From Haemonchus contortus (Eukaryota > Nematoda > Chromadorea > Rhabditida > Trichostrongylidae), in the NCBI GenBank assembly GCA_000469685.2, contig LS997566.1:4378804-4442803 (forward strand): a DNA stretch of 64,000 nucleotides, given 5' to 3'. Shown here in pieces: positions 1 through 10,852 of the stretch (positions are counted from its first letter, which is position 1; every line of letters starts with the position of its first letter). The notes beneath the pieces are model-generated. The model saw nothing but the letters and a program-made list of their open reading frames with translations, had not been told where the DNA came from and ran no database searches. A program made the position numbers and the translations under genes.

Positions 1-146
1 CTGCTTTCATAGTCCGCCGGCCGGCCCGCGAGCGCGCGAACGAGCGCGCGAGCCGGCCCGGGGACTACTCGGCCAGCGCTATGATCAGGATTCAGTTGTA
101 AACAAGGAACAAGGCTGCTCAAGGCCGGCGGACTATGTAAGCAGCC
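1..146. mobile_element. GC-rich foldback MITE, copy 1 (first 2 bases outside window)
   Basis: The ends are inverted repeats: CTGCTTTCATAGTCCGCCGG at the left and CCGGCGGACTATGTAAGCAG at the right. The complete copy is at 42111-42258. The diverged paralogue near 50690-50720 runs straight from the left flank to the right flank, so this is an insertion. The interior is rich in CCGG and GCGCGC. It has no coding capacity and I cannot name the superfamily. Confidence 0.75.
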
Positions 147-551
147 AAAGTGTTCTTTCGTGCACAAGACTTTGCAAGCGCATGATTGCAGAGTCTTGTG
201 CACGAGGAAACAAATTACACCAGGCTCATGTGCGTTCACCCCCTTAACCACTATGTCTGAGTACATTGTCCGCACAATATTTTGCTTCATGTAGGAACTT
301 GGGAAAGACCAGTCTGAGATAGCTCTGAGGTTACCTTTCATGATTCGTGCGGAAGTGGCATTTACTCAGCCCTAAGCTGACTAAATCGATGAACAGTTCT
401 GGAAGTGGTCAGCAAAGGTGAAAATTATTCCCAGATCAATCTATATCTTCCCTACTTGGAAAGTTGCGGTACCACTCATGAACAAGAGAAAATAATTTCT
501 CAGGAAAATCAATCCCGATGGAAGGACGCGCCTAGGCATTAGACTTCCACC

Positions 552-932
552 AGTTGGGCTATGCACGCTAACGCGTCCACCACATACCCACTACTGCTTG
601 TGTACAACTTTTTGGAGGACCAATATAAACAGTATCGGTTGACTTTCCATGTAATAACTAATTCCTCACCGCAGTGGCTGCCTTCATTATCCGCGATTTG
701 GCCCGCGAGCGAGCGACTGAGAGTGGCGCATGCCCCTTGTCTCACTGAATCTTGGTCGATACCGCCGGACGAGTGATCCCCAGACCGGCTCCCGCGCCCG
801 CTCGCGGACTATGAAAGCAGCCACTCACGTGACATTCACACTCTTCATCGTGCCTACGTGACTTTCGGAAGGACGCACAAACCGTTCCACAAACAGATAC
901 ACAAAGTTACTGCTTTATATATAAAGAGATTA
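552..932. other. about 380-bp insertion with tRNA-like start and a MITE-type end
   Basis: This segment and its twin at 42662-43042 are missing from the diverged copy at about 51065. The first 60 bases, read on the minus strand, contain a polymerase III A-box-like string (GGTGGACGCGTTAGCG), which suggests a tRNA-derived SINE. Positions 804-822 repeat, inverted, the end of the MITE at position 1, so at least two elements are probably joined here. The boundaries are approximate. Confidence 0.45.
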
Positions 933-3021
933 AAAGACGTAGAGCCCTTATGGCAGCGAATGTGGGCTACAGTTTTGGGAGCAGTCCGAGGTACGAGTCG
1001 GTGATTCCAACCTCCCAGACTCTGGTACCGACTAAGCGACAATGAATGGTTGAAGACTTGCTCGCGGAAGGCGAACGTCAGTCAGGAATTCGATCCCTGG
1101 ACCACATGTATGATAGCACGGCACTTATCTATTTATTTATATGATAGCTCTCATATGGTGGCTGAAGGAACTGTTGAATGTATCAAATGTTTGGTTGTTG
1201 TTGTATGGCTTATCTTTCATCAGCTCATAACCCTATGAATAATCCTTCAACGACCCCATAGGCTGCTCATTAAGCTGTGTTGATGGGAGTTTCCTCATAT
1301 TTGCTGATGGTAATCAGAATCACCTAATTTGAGAGCACTCATAGTTTATTGAATCTGAACTGGTTTCCCAGCAGAACATCACTTGTCCATAGCTCCTCCA
1401 TCGAGATCGGAAACATGGATTGGTTCGATGACTAGAGATAAGAAAACACTAATCACCTTCAATCTGCCGATAAGTTTCTTGGTCTAATGATTTTGCTAAA
1501 AACTAAAATTTTTTGTGCCTGTTTGGAATATGCCCCTATGAAGATGGGTTAGTACTTTCGGATCCAAGATAGCCTAGAGAACAACTTTTCAAGAGGCCGC
1601 TGCTCTTACGTTGTCTAGACAGGGACCTTCCGAAAAGGGATAATGCTTTCTCCTAATCTATAGAATCATCCCTGCATTACTATACGGTGAGGCTTGAATC
1701 GAACTCAGAATGATTGCATTGATTCTGTAGAAGCACCTGCAGTAGCCCGGGTTTATGGTACTGCTCTGAACACTTTGTGGATCCTCAGAGCCCGAAAGGT
1801 GTTCGAGACAACGTCTATTTTTCCCTTCCCTTACCAAGCGACTGAGCCTGTACGGCTGGAAAATCATCCATCAGGCCTTGGCAAACATTATTTCTGGATT
1901 TGAAGCCATAAACACGATCATGACGTAGAAGCACCACTTAATCTTGGTAAAATCCTATATTTATTTTTGACGGCCTTTTTAATTTTCAGAGAAACCTAAT
2001 AGCTGGCTTTTCGATGAATACATGTCATCGGAAACTTCTCAGAGATTGCGTCAGTAGTCAAAGTCTTCTACCGGCATACTGGGGAACGTGCCCTTTCGTC
2101 CGCTTTTTTCTGTTCGCAAAATACATCTCAAAAATCAGTTCCGCTCGCAGTTCATAAGTCCATAAGTTGATCCTGCGGCTGAGATGTTAATGGATAATAG
2201 GAATCCGTGCTGGTACAAACCAACACGTACATTGTGCACGTGATCATCTGCTAAATGTGTTCTGAATCTTCAAAAAAAAAATGATGTGTGGTGCTGTGTC
2301 GGTCTTGTGAAAGATTCCAAGCTTCATCAAATGAGGCTTAAGTCATGACCAAACCCATTATAAGAGAATGATTATCCCTTACAATATCACTATTTTGAGC
2401 CTGTTGCGCAAGACAGTGTACAGGAATTGTTCCCGATCAGAAGAGGATATTGTCAGATTCTCTGCAGACCAGGAAAAATACTGCAAAAGTGAAAAACTGG
2501 AGGATGAGTGAAAAACTGGAGGATGACCGAACATGCCTTCCTTTCGCCGTCATAACCTCGACTTACCTCGAAAATGAATTACTTCAAAGTGGGCTTGCAT
2601 TCCAGAATACTAGCTTTCAGATTCCTTGGTCTTCTTCTTTCTTTGTAAGAGAGTCTAACCTGTAAGTATGCTCTCTGAGGGATGGCTGAAATGTCTTGAA
2701 ATGGAATTTGCAAACGAGTCTTAAGTAGAATAAGAAGAGAAGATTGCGGTGTCCAAAAGGCACAATTATGTGTACGAGTCCTATCTTCAGAAAGAAATGA
2801 CTGAATTTCCACCGCCCTATTCGCACAATGCATTGTCGAGAAGAGTTACAGATCGAAAGTTGAGGACTTAGTGTGGGGTAGTTGCCACAGAATTTATTGT
2901 GATGTCGTCTATTGGCACCGCTAAGTCTCGTTTCAGATTTTACTTACACAGATATTCTCATGGGACCGCTTGGTTCACTTGGAGACTAGAAGAGAGTAGC
3001 AATTTCTCACCCATGTTAAAG

Positions 3022-4143
3022 GCACAGTTCACGATAAGTTTGAGGTAGCCCTTTTCTTCGAAAAGCGGAAGGATAGGTCAAGAGTAGTTCATCTTCTGTA
3101 GTGAAGAAAGCCAGAGGATTCGTCTATCCCAAGAAAAATGAGGTTTCTGAAAAGTAGGGAAAATAAGGTTGGACTAGATTACCATGGCGGAGATAGCATG
3201 GAAGGGGTATTCGGACGTGATTCCAGTTGTTGCAATTGCTAAAAGAGCTGACTACATCAAGCCAGAACTGTACAGAACTGCTTTCACCTCTTGCTATAGG
3301 TCATGACAAGTTGTTTGAGCTTCCTATATGGGTTTCCATGTGAGTGGTGCAGCCTCTACAATGCTGTTGAAAACCGTCCGAGGATACACACGGTGCAAAT
3401 TTATAACTCCCAACTAGGCCGTTATCCGACCAACATATGGTATACGAGGGGACCTCGAATTCATCACATGAGGAAAGCTAAGAAACTATTTTTATCGTAA
3501 ACTGTGCCGTGCCTTTGATTTTTTCAAATCTTGGATCGTAGAATAAAAGGGGTTTTATAAATAAACACAAATTAAACGTTAGCAATCCCCAGAGTTCATC
3601 CTGTGGGGAAATCTCAATCACTTTTATCGTGAACAGAGCCTTCGAAGGCAATTTCACGACAAAGGTGGCTTGTGTGATTTTTCCTCAGGATTAATCTGTG
3701 ACCCCCAAGATATTCTAGGGGACGCTGTGGTGTCGAAAATCGGTCAAGATAGGGCTTAGTCAGGGCACCGAAACCCTAGGTGGACAAGTTCCTAAGCGTT
3801 GTAAAAGCTATGGCGGTTGCACCATCCACACCAGGACCAACACCTTGCGCGGGGGCAGTCTACCGCAGCCAGCTTTTTGCATGGGCGCGCACCTTTCAAC
3901 CATTCGTCCGAATACCCCTTGCATGCAACATATGTGACCACATTCCCGTCCAACTCCCAATTTTATTTCTTTTTTTGAAGTCTTATATTTCTCTGAGTAC
4001 GCCGATTTTCGCCGTTTTTTCCGCCACTTAAGTACTACTATAGACTATCACTTTCATCATTAGTTTACAAGTGATTACCCCAAAATTAACGTGAACTGTG
4101 TCCATAGAGCTTTTGCCACTAGTTTAAATAACCAAAAATTGAT
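3022..4143. repeat. alpha block right part; degenerate dispersed repeat
   Basis: This part is only about 75% similar to 45121-45950. It carries strings related to GGCACAGTTCACG near 3022 and, inverted, CGTGAACTGTG near 4090. Related strings recur at 25690, 32490 and 45630, as expected of an old non-autonomous element family with inverted ends. I see no gene here. Confidence 0.5.
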
Positions 4144-4147
4144 AGGT
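4144..4147. other. target-site duplication AGGT, left
   Basis: AGGT sits directly outside the TG...CA-bounded LTR and is repeated at 11170-11173 beyond the other LTR. Confidence 0.85.
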
Positions 4148-4462
4148 TGTGATACTTGCACGTTCCAACACCAATACAACAACAAACTTTATTAACAACA
4201 CAAAAAAACACAAAGAAGACAATGAGCAAAGAAGGCGAGATTCGCGGAGTGGAAGTGAAAGAGACGACGACCACTGAGGTCGCAGTGGGGTGGAAAACTT
4301 ATGAGAACAAGCGGCCTACTTCGGACCGCACAGACAGTCGACTGAACTCTCGACTCACCGACATACACTCTTCATTGATAACTATTGATACGACTTACGC
4401 GTTTTGCCCTGGCCGGCTAACTCGTTTGCTAGGGGGGCCTACTATATCATCTTTTCCGAACA
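4148..4462 (-). repeat. 3' LTR of gypsy element
   Basis: This 315-bp terminal repeat begins TGTGATAC and ends CCGAACA on the plus strand, giving the standard TG...CA ends. It matches 10853-11169 at about 98.7% plus one short indel. The polyprotein frame ends inside it, at 4395. Confidence 0.93.
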
Positions 4463-7400
4463 TCCCTCCCCGTCGGGTTGCCGACGTCCTCGGCGGCGCA
4501 TGCATAGGTGGTATCGTTATAGAGGATGCTATCATCCTTATATTCTCATATAGGTATCTTGCATTAGCCACCCCTGCGTATTTTCCGTAAAACTGCCAGC
4601 ATGCTTCTGGCGATCCGAGTTCCACATATGCTTTCCCATCAATCATTTTTGTGCTGGCTGTTGCGCGGAACTGTCCTTTGCCAGCGCCTTTTTCCAGTGT
4701 TTCGTCTAGAGTGCTCCAAACGTCGTACATTTTTGTCCACGCTTCGGCATTCTCGTGTGAACATGGTGTCCATGCGGACACGATCCTTCCCCCTTCTTGA
4801 AAGTGTTGTGCACATTTTGTGGTGATTTCGGTTATTACGGCCTTTTCCCAGTTGGGGTCAATTGGCCATACAATCACCCAAATTCCGAAAGAATGCCATT
4901 CCTTGAGTTTTTCCTGTAGAGCTTTGAACGTCTTCACAATTGTTGTCTGAATGCCTCCCCGCATTCCATCACTTTCTAGTACTGCTGCACATTCTGGTGC
5001 GGCATACATGGTGGGTCCTTCTTTTACTGCCCTGGTCTCTCTGGACTCTTCATTCAGTTCATTTTTCATTTCTTTCAAAGCTCTGTTGTACATGTCTTCG
5101 ACACAGTATTCTTCAATGGGGGCATGTTTTCTTATCACATCTGTTTCGCAGAGGAACTCGGTCCACTCGGTACACTTTTCGTATGCGAATCTTAGCACTA
5201 TTTTGAGTGCTGTTTCATCCAGACATATGATGCCTTGTCTATATAGTTTTACCTTTTTAGTTACGTCGATATCCTTTCTACCAAAAATGCTACAAGCTAT
5301 CCAGGCCTTCCATACGGTGCCTACGGGTTCGTTGGCGAATGCGCCTGGAAACACCACGTCTGATATTTCCGCCAGTTTGGTTTTGAAGAGACATTCGTTC
5401 AGGCATTGATGCAGCAGGTGCCCAGGTTGTGAACTGGCTGCCAGTAATGCACCTCTGCAATAGGAAGTTGTTATTCTTTGCACTTGGACTTGCTTGATTT
5501 TTCTTCTCCCTCTTTTTCCTCTACTTGTTTCTGTGTCTATTCGTTCATTCGAAAAACATGACGGGACGACCCTTAACTGATCTATTGGTATCTGGATTGG
5601 GTCCTTGTTTTCCCCAATTCTCGTGACTAATGCTGAGTTTTCGCTCACTGTGATGACTCTGTAAGGGCCTGACCATTCATTAGCGAGTTTAGGGTGCGCT
5701 TTCTTGTATTTTTCAGCAGGACATTTTACGTATACCCTTTGACCTACCGTGGGGTGCTTGGCGCGATCTACATTATGTTCATTGTCATACACGTTTTTCA
5801 TATATGCGCGAACTCTGTCATTCTTTTCTTTCACTCGCTCGTGGATTTCCTGGATCCCTTGCATTATCGCTGTTTTAACTTCACCTATATTCGTGTCAGT
5901 TGTGTATTTCGAAGTCTCTTGTACAGGGATGAAATTCGATGGGCAGTAGGGGTCAATACCGTGAAGTATGAAGTAGGGGCTCTCACCAGTGGAACTATGT
6001 GGTGACATGTTGTAGGCCATCATGCAGAAAGGGATTCTTTCGTCCCATTCTGTGGGTATCTTCGTTGTTTTTCGCAGCATTGCCACGATTGTGCCATTTA
6101 GTCTTTCAGTTATACCGTTTTCGCGTGGGTTGTATCCTTTCGTAAAGACGTGTTTGATATTTGCAACTTTTTCTAGTTCTTCCATGATTTTGTTTTCAAA
6201 TTCTGTACCTTTATCTGAGAGAATTACTCTGGGCCAGCGGCATCCGTCAGCAATCCATTTATAAAAGATTGCTTTCGTTACTGTTTCTGCGCTTTTGTCA
6301 GGTACTGGATACGCTGCCGCAAACTTGGAAAAATGATCAATTACGGTTACGGCATAGCGATTTCCTGATGTCGTTCGTCCTAACTCCAATATATCAACTC
6401 CTACGATGTCATACGGTTTCGTTGTTCGTATGGGTTTAAGAGGAGGTACTACTACTCTTTTGGAATTGCTTACAAAGCAAATTTTGCACTCTTTTGTCCA
6501 CTTGTCTATGTCCCTCATCATTTCGGGCCAGAATACTTGTTTTTTCAGTTTGTTGAATACTTTCTTTGCGCAAAAATGACCAGCCAAAACGCCTGCATGC
6601 GCTTCTAAAAATAGGTCATATCGAACACTCTCAGGCACAACTAGAACTGATGAACCATCTTCTTGGAACATTTTTAGCTGGCCATGTTCTATTACGAAAT
6701 CAGATACTCGAGTTGGTCCTCTCATTCCGTTTATTTCGACTATTTCGTCGAGTTTGCCGTCTTTCCAGAGATTTATCACGTGTGCCCAATTATCATCTTG
6801 TTGGAGTTCCTTCAGCCACTTGGATTCTTCCTTTTTGATTGAGCATACTACTGCTTCATGTATTCTTTCTGTGACATCTTGATCTTCAGGTGCTGTTACT
6901 GCACCACGACTTAGCGCGTCCGCTACGATATTTGCCCTTCCTTTGATGTACTGTATTTGAAGATTGTATCGTTGAAGCTCTAAAGACCATCGTAACACTC
7001 TTGCTGAGACGTTCGTTCTTTTGAAAAGGGCTGTCAGCGGCAAATGGTCAGTTTTCACTACGGTTGGTGTTCCATATATGAACATGTGGAATCGCCTTAT
7101 TGCGAAAATAACACTCAGAGCTTCGAGGTCCGTGATGTGATATCTCCTTTCTGTTTTGCTCAAGCTTTTTGAAGCAAAGGAAATCGGGTGTAAAAACTTG
7201 TCATCATGCTCTTGAGAAAGCACTGTTCCGATACCTGTGCTTGAGGCATCCGTAAAGATGACGAATGGGTGTTTGCCACTTCGAGCATCTTCTATCCGTG
7301 GTTGTTTCAAGACGGGTGATGACGAAATCATTTCTTTCATTCTTTGGAATGCGTTAGCGTGTTCGTCCTCCAAGTACCACTTTGTTTTGGATGATGTCAG

Positions 7401-10400
7401 CTTGAACAGTGGTGCTGCGATTTCCGAGAAATTCAAGCAGAATTTTCTGTAGAATGAAGCCATTCCCAAAAAGCTTCGCAGATCTTTGGCATTTTTAGGG
7501 GTTAGATAGTTCCGCACCACTTCAATCTTTTGCTTGTCCATGTGGAGACCTTCACTATCGATCACATGTCCTAAGAAGGAAACGCTAGTTTGAAGTAGTA
7601 TGCACTTCTTTGCTTTTAGGCGTAGACCTGCTTTTCTCATTCTGTCGCATATTTCCTGTAGCAGTTCTACATGGCGTTCTCGTGTATCTGTACATATCAT
7701 CACGTCGTCTATGTAGCAGAACACTTCTTCACCTAGCATTTCTTTGAGCACTGTATCCATCAGTCTTTGAAAGACCGCAGGACTGGTGCTAAGACCAAAC
7801 GGGGTTACTCTGAATTGATATAAGCCCTCTGGCGTTGTGAACGCAGATTTATGTTTTGAGCTCTCTTCCAGCGGTATCTGCCAGTAGCCGCTGCACATGT
7901 CTAGCGTTGAGAAATATTTCTTGCCTGCCAAACTTGCCAAGATCGCGTCTATCGTTGGTATTGGGTAGGAGTCTTGTTTTATGCACTTGTTGAGTTCGCG
8001 ATAATCAACGCACAATCTGATGCTACCGTCTTTTTTCTCGACCAACACAATTGGGAATGTCCAGTCTGAATAACTCTTTTCTATGATATTTCTATCTTCC
8101 AGATCTTGTAACATTTCCCTCAGTCTTTTTCGTAAGCCCAGAGGGACTGGTCGCGTCTTGAGTTTGATGGGTTGGCTTTCTCCCGTGTCTATACTCATTT
8201 TCACCAGATCAGTCTGGCTCAGTTCTTTTTCGCATACAGCAAACACGTCGGCATAGTTCACCAAAAGATCTGTAAGGTCTTGCTCAATGCATTTCTCTTT
8301 CCGGTTTTGCAGTATTTGTTCTCTGAGCAACTTTTGCTTTTCGTTGGTGTTCATTTCGAAATTTTCTTGATCTAACATGGTACAGTGTTCCCATTTTGTA
8401 AGCCATTTTTCGGTGCCCCATTCACCGAGTTTTTCTCCTTTCTTTATGACCATAGGTTCGTGTTCTCGATTCTGTATGGGTAAAGTGATTTTCTTATTTC
8501 TTACTTTGTATACTCCACTATTTATGCCTTGTTTGGCTGCCCATATTATTCCTTCTGTGGATTCTTTTGCAATATCGCAGACTGCCGTTACAAGGCGCAC
8601 GCAGAGTGCGGGTACCGTTATCCGGTCCGCTGCCAAAACTGAGCTTGGAGGGATATCATTTGTCTCAGATTTTTGCTGTTCTCTTGATGTGGGTTCCATG
8701 ACTATCTGTACGCCGAGCTTTTTTAGCGCATTTGTTCCTAGCAGGATTTCGTTGCTCTTTTCTTTCGATATATGGAAGGCGACGTCGCTCGAAATACCGT
8801 CTTGTAATTTTACGTGAATCCACACTATGCCAAGAAATGTCATGGGATGGTTGGATGCATCATATACTGTCTCTATTCTGTTATCGTCTTCCCTTTTTAG
8901 CGTTTCTATATCGAACCCTTTTTGGTGAGCGGTAGCTAGTATTTGTAAAGGTATGATGCTGATCATCGAACCCGAGTCTATTAGAGCTTGAACCTGGCAG
9001 TTCAAAAGCTCAGCAGTACGTGTTAGCTTTTCTCCAATGATGTCAGTTTTCGGAGCTATCTTTCTTTCGGTTCTTATGCCCATCGACTGAATTTCTTTGA
9101 TCATGGTAGTAAGTGGTTTTCTTTGGTTACCCCATGTTCTTTCTTCACTATCATGACTTACTTGGCTCACTCTGGCTTCTTTCAGAGGGCATTGCCAAGC
9201 TATGTGACCATATTCATTACAGTTGTAACATTTTCGAGAATGGTTGTTGTTTTTGTGAGGATCATATCTTTCTTTTGTCATTGAGGAGTCTGTTGCTCTG
9301 GGAATGTGTGCTCGTGTTGATGGGATATTCACGTTCCCAGAGCTTTCTTTGCGCCCGTTTTGGTAGTTGTTTCTAATTTCTTCGTCATGTCTGTCTTTTC
9401 GTTCGTAATCGCTTGCTCTTACCCTCCAGTTTTGACGGGGTCTTGTGGTGAATGGCTTCCCATGCTTACTGTTGAACATTTTAGCTTGCTCAATGCTAAT
9501 AGCTAACTCTTTGATTTTTTCGTACGCGTGTCTAGGTTCTACGCTGTGCAATGCATTCAAGATCTGAACCTGTTCTGGCCAGTCTTTGAGATTCTCTAGC
9601 ACAATTTGTGCATACTCCATTGATTTGTCTTCGATTGTGCTTTCTGGGTTTGCTTTCTTTCCTAGGTTTTCTAGTACAACGCAAAAGTCTACTATGCTTT
9701 GACCGGGTCTTATTCTCAGATTCCGTAGATCAGTTAAGGCTCGAATTCTAGCTGCTGTTGAATCATGAGCAAGGATTTTGTTGAGCTCTTCAATAACGGC
9801 TTCAAATCCCTGCTGCTTGATGTGTTCTGGTATAGCTAGAAAAAGGTTTTTAGCCCGACCATTCAGGTGGTCATCTCCCAAGATTTCGATCAAGGTTTTT
9901 CCGTCTTTCACTACAGAACAATATTTTCTGCGAAATCGCCTGACAAATTCTCTGAAGTTTTCTTTTTCGCTACCTCTGAAGGTGCCTGGGTCAGCGCATG
10001 CTGAGGCTTGCAAAAATGCCATGAGGTAATTATTTGACTCCATATCCTCACCTTGGAATTGTTTCGTTTGCGATTGGTCTTCCAAGCCCATTGAACGCTG
10101 ACTCGAGTGCGGTTCTGAGGGCCAACATATCTTCGTTCGTTCTGTATGTTGTTTTGGATTCTGATAAGAACCTGTATAGTTCTGAGGGGAGCGGTCTGTA
10201 CTTAGACATTGTTTCTTACCGTTGACTTGATTCAGTCCTGTCATTTCATCGTCAACGTTTCTTGACTTCAGGTCTGTTACTTTTTGTTTTATCTGAAACA
10301 CATTTGTTTCAAGTATGTCACACAGGCTCTCTATAAGGTCCTCATCTCTTTCTACTGTGGTTAGAAACTCTTTCAACTCTTCTACACTATCTATCCCTTT

Positions 10401-10715
10401 CTCTTGTAGCCATCTGTACCAGTTTTCCTCAATTTTTCTCTCCCTCACGTGACTTACTCTCACTAAGTTGATGTGGGCGCAAAGGTCCTGTACAATCTTT
10501 TTTATGGCTGTTTCCAATGGTCTCCTATACTTTGTAGACACTCTATGCCTGTCAAGATTCTCAGCGAGCAGATCTGGTATCGTATTGGCAATGTTTTCTG
10601 TTAGATCGATTTCATTATCAAAACTCACTGCAGTGATGTTTTTGGCTCTTTTCACCTCGTTTGCCTTAGCCGTTTTCTCAGTTTCCGAACTCATGTTTTT
10701 GCTCGCACTCTGCAA
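4395..10715 (-). CDS. gag-pol polyprotein of Ty3/gypsy retrotransposon
   Basis: A single uninterrupted frame of 2106 residues encodes the proteins for particle formation, reverse transcription and integration. Domains in order: Gag region (about 230-420); CX2CX4HX4C zinc knuckle (C496, C499, H504, C509); aspartic protease with DSG at 580-582; reverse transcriptase with D939 and YIDD at 1001-1004; RNase H with D1156, E1198, D1223 and D1266; integrase with an HHCC zinc site (H1373, H1380, C1410, C1413), catalytic D1441, D1501 and E1537, and a GPY motif near 1683. About 320 further residues (1780-2106) match no domain I recognise. No frameshift separates gag from pol, as in C. elegans Cer1-like elements. 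All catalytic residues are present, so the copy may be active. The frame runs through the polypurine tract into the 3' LTR. Confidence 0.95.
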   Translation of the reverse strand: MQSASKNMSSETEKTAKANEVKRAKNITAVSFDNEIDLTENIANTIPDLLAENLDRHRVSTKYRRPLETAIKKIVQDLCAHINLVRVSHVRERKIEENWYRWLQEKGIDSVEELKEFLTTVERDEDLIESLCDILETNVFQIKQKVTDLKSRNVDDEMTGLNQVNGKKQCLSTDRSPQNYTGSYQNPKQHTERTKICWPSEPHSSQRSMGLEDQSQTKQFQGEDMESNNYLMAFLQASACADPGTFRGSEKENFREFVRRFRRKYCSVVKDGKTLIEILGDDHLNGRAKNLFLAIPEHIKQQGFEAVIEELNKILAHDSTAARIRALTDLRNLRIRPGQSIVDFCVVLENLGKKANPESTIEDKSMEYAQIVLENLKDWPEQVQILNALHSVEPRHAYEKIKELAISIEQAKMFNSKHGKPFTTRPRQNWRVRASDYERKDRHDEEIRNNYQNGRKESSGNVNIPSTRAHIPRATDSSMTKERYDPHKNNNHSRKCYNCNEYGHIAWQCPLKEARVSQVSHDSEERTWGNQRKPLTTMIKEIQSMGIRTERKIAPKTDIIGEKLTRTAELLNCQVQALIDSGSMISIIPLQILATAHQKGFDIETLKREDDNRIETVYDASNHPMTFLGIVWIHVKLQDGISSDVAFHISKEKSNEILLGTNALKKLGVQIVMEPTSREQQKSETNDIPPSSVLAADRITVPALCVRLVTAVCDIAKESTEGIIWAAKQGINSGVYKVRNKKITLPIQNREHEPMVIKKGEKLGEWGTEKWLTKWEHCTMLDQENFEMNTNEKQKLLREQILQNRKEKCIEQDLTDLLVNYADVFAVCEKELSQTDLVKMSIDTGESQPIKLKTRPVPLGLRKRLREMLQDLEDRNIIEKSYSDWTFPIVLVEKKDGSIRLCVDYRELNKCIKQDSYPIPTIDAILASLAGKKYFSTLDMCSGYWQIPLEESSKHKSAFTTPEGLYQFRVTPFGLSTSPAVFQRLMDTVLKEMLGEEVFCYIDDVMICTDTRERHVELLQEICDRMRKAGLRLKAKKCILLQTSVSFLGHVIDSEGLHMDKQKIEVVRNYLTPKNAKDLRSFLGMASFYRKFCLNFSEIAAPLFKLTSSKTKWYLEDEHANAFQRMKEMISSSPVLKQPRIEDARSGKHPFVIFTDASSTGIGTVLSQEHDDKFLHPISFASKSLSKTERRYHITDLEALSVIFAIRRFHMFIYGTPTVVKTDHLPLTALFKRTNVSARVLRWSLELQRYNLQIQYIKGRANIVADALSRGAVTAPEDQDVTERIHEAVVCSIKKEESKWLKELQQDDNWAHVINLWKDGKLDEIVEINGMRGPTRVSDFVIEHGQLKMFQEDGSSVLVVPESVRYDLFLEAHAGVLAGHFCAKKVFNKLKKQVFWPEMMRDIDKWTKECKICFVSNSKRVVVPPLKPIRTTKPYDIVGVDILELGRTTSGNRYAVTVIDHFSKFAAAYPVPDKSAETVTKAIFYKWIADGCRWPRVILSDKGTEFENKIMEELEKVANIKHVFTKGYNPRENGITERLNGTIVAMLRKTTKIPTEWDERIPFCMMAYNMSPHSSTGESPYFILHGIDPYCPSNFIPVQETSKYTTDTNIGEVKTAIMQGIQEIHERVKEKNDRVRAYMKNVYDNEHNVDRAKHPTVGQRVYVKCPAEKYKKAHPKLANEWSGPYRVITVSENSALVTRIGENKDPIQIPIDQLRVVPSCFSNERIDTETSRGKRGRRKIKQVQVQRITTSYCRGALLAASSQPGHLLHQCLNECLFKTKLAEISDVVFPGAFANEPVGTVWKAWIACSIFGRKDIDVTKKVKLYRQGIICLDETALKIVLRFAYEKCTEWTEFLCETDVIRKHAPIEEYCVEDMYNRALKEMKNELNEESRETRAVKEGPTMYAAPECAAVLESDGMRGGIQTTIVKTFKALQEKLKEWHSFGIWVIVWPIDPNWEKAVITEITTKCAQHFQEGGRIVSAWTPCSHENAEAWTKMYDVWSTLDETLEKGAGKGQFRATASTKMIDGKAYVELGSPEACWQFYGKYAGVANARYLYENIRMIASSITIPPMHAPPRTSATRRGGMFGKDDIVGPPSKRVSRPGQNA
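4463..4471 (-). promoter_or_regulatory. polypurine tract
   Basis: On the element's coding strand GGGGAGGGA lies directly before the 3' LTR, the expected place to prime second-strand synthesis. It is also translated as part of the polyprotein. Confidence 0.75.
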
Positions 10716-10834
10716 GGAAAAACTTAGTTCCTCTTTTCTTCTTTCTTGCGTTGTTGTTGTCCCTTCGCGGACAAGTGACTCCTTCGTGAGTCAGTATTGG
10801 TGTCGGAACGATGTCTACTTGAACTTTTCGAGAG

Positions 10835-10852
10835 CCGCCGGTTCGGCCCCCA
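10835..10852 (-). promoter_or_regulatory. candidate primer-binding site
   Basis: Read on the minus strand, TGGGGCCGAACCGGCGGC starts immediately after the 5' LTR, with the TGG expected to pair with a tRNA CCA end. I could not match it to a specific tRNA. About 120 nt of leader separate it from the start codon at 10715. Confidence 0.6.

Larger units (their letters stand above)
1..3021. repeat. alpha block, unit A (near-identical to 42113-45120)
   Basis: This stretch matches 42113-45120 almost base for base: I count about a dozen substitutions plus a 2-bp, a 10-bp and a homopolymer indel, roughly 99.5% identity. At about 3021 the match falls abruptly to roughly 75%. A third copy (50590-53280) and a partial fourth (55000-55840) are far more diverged. 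I see no convincing coding exon in it: the short open frames are not kept between the older copies. The left edge of the match is cut by the window start, so the tract may be longer. Confidence 0.9.
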
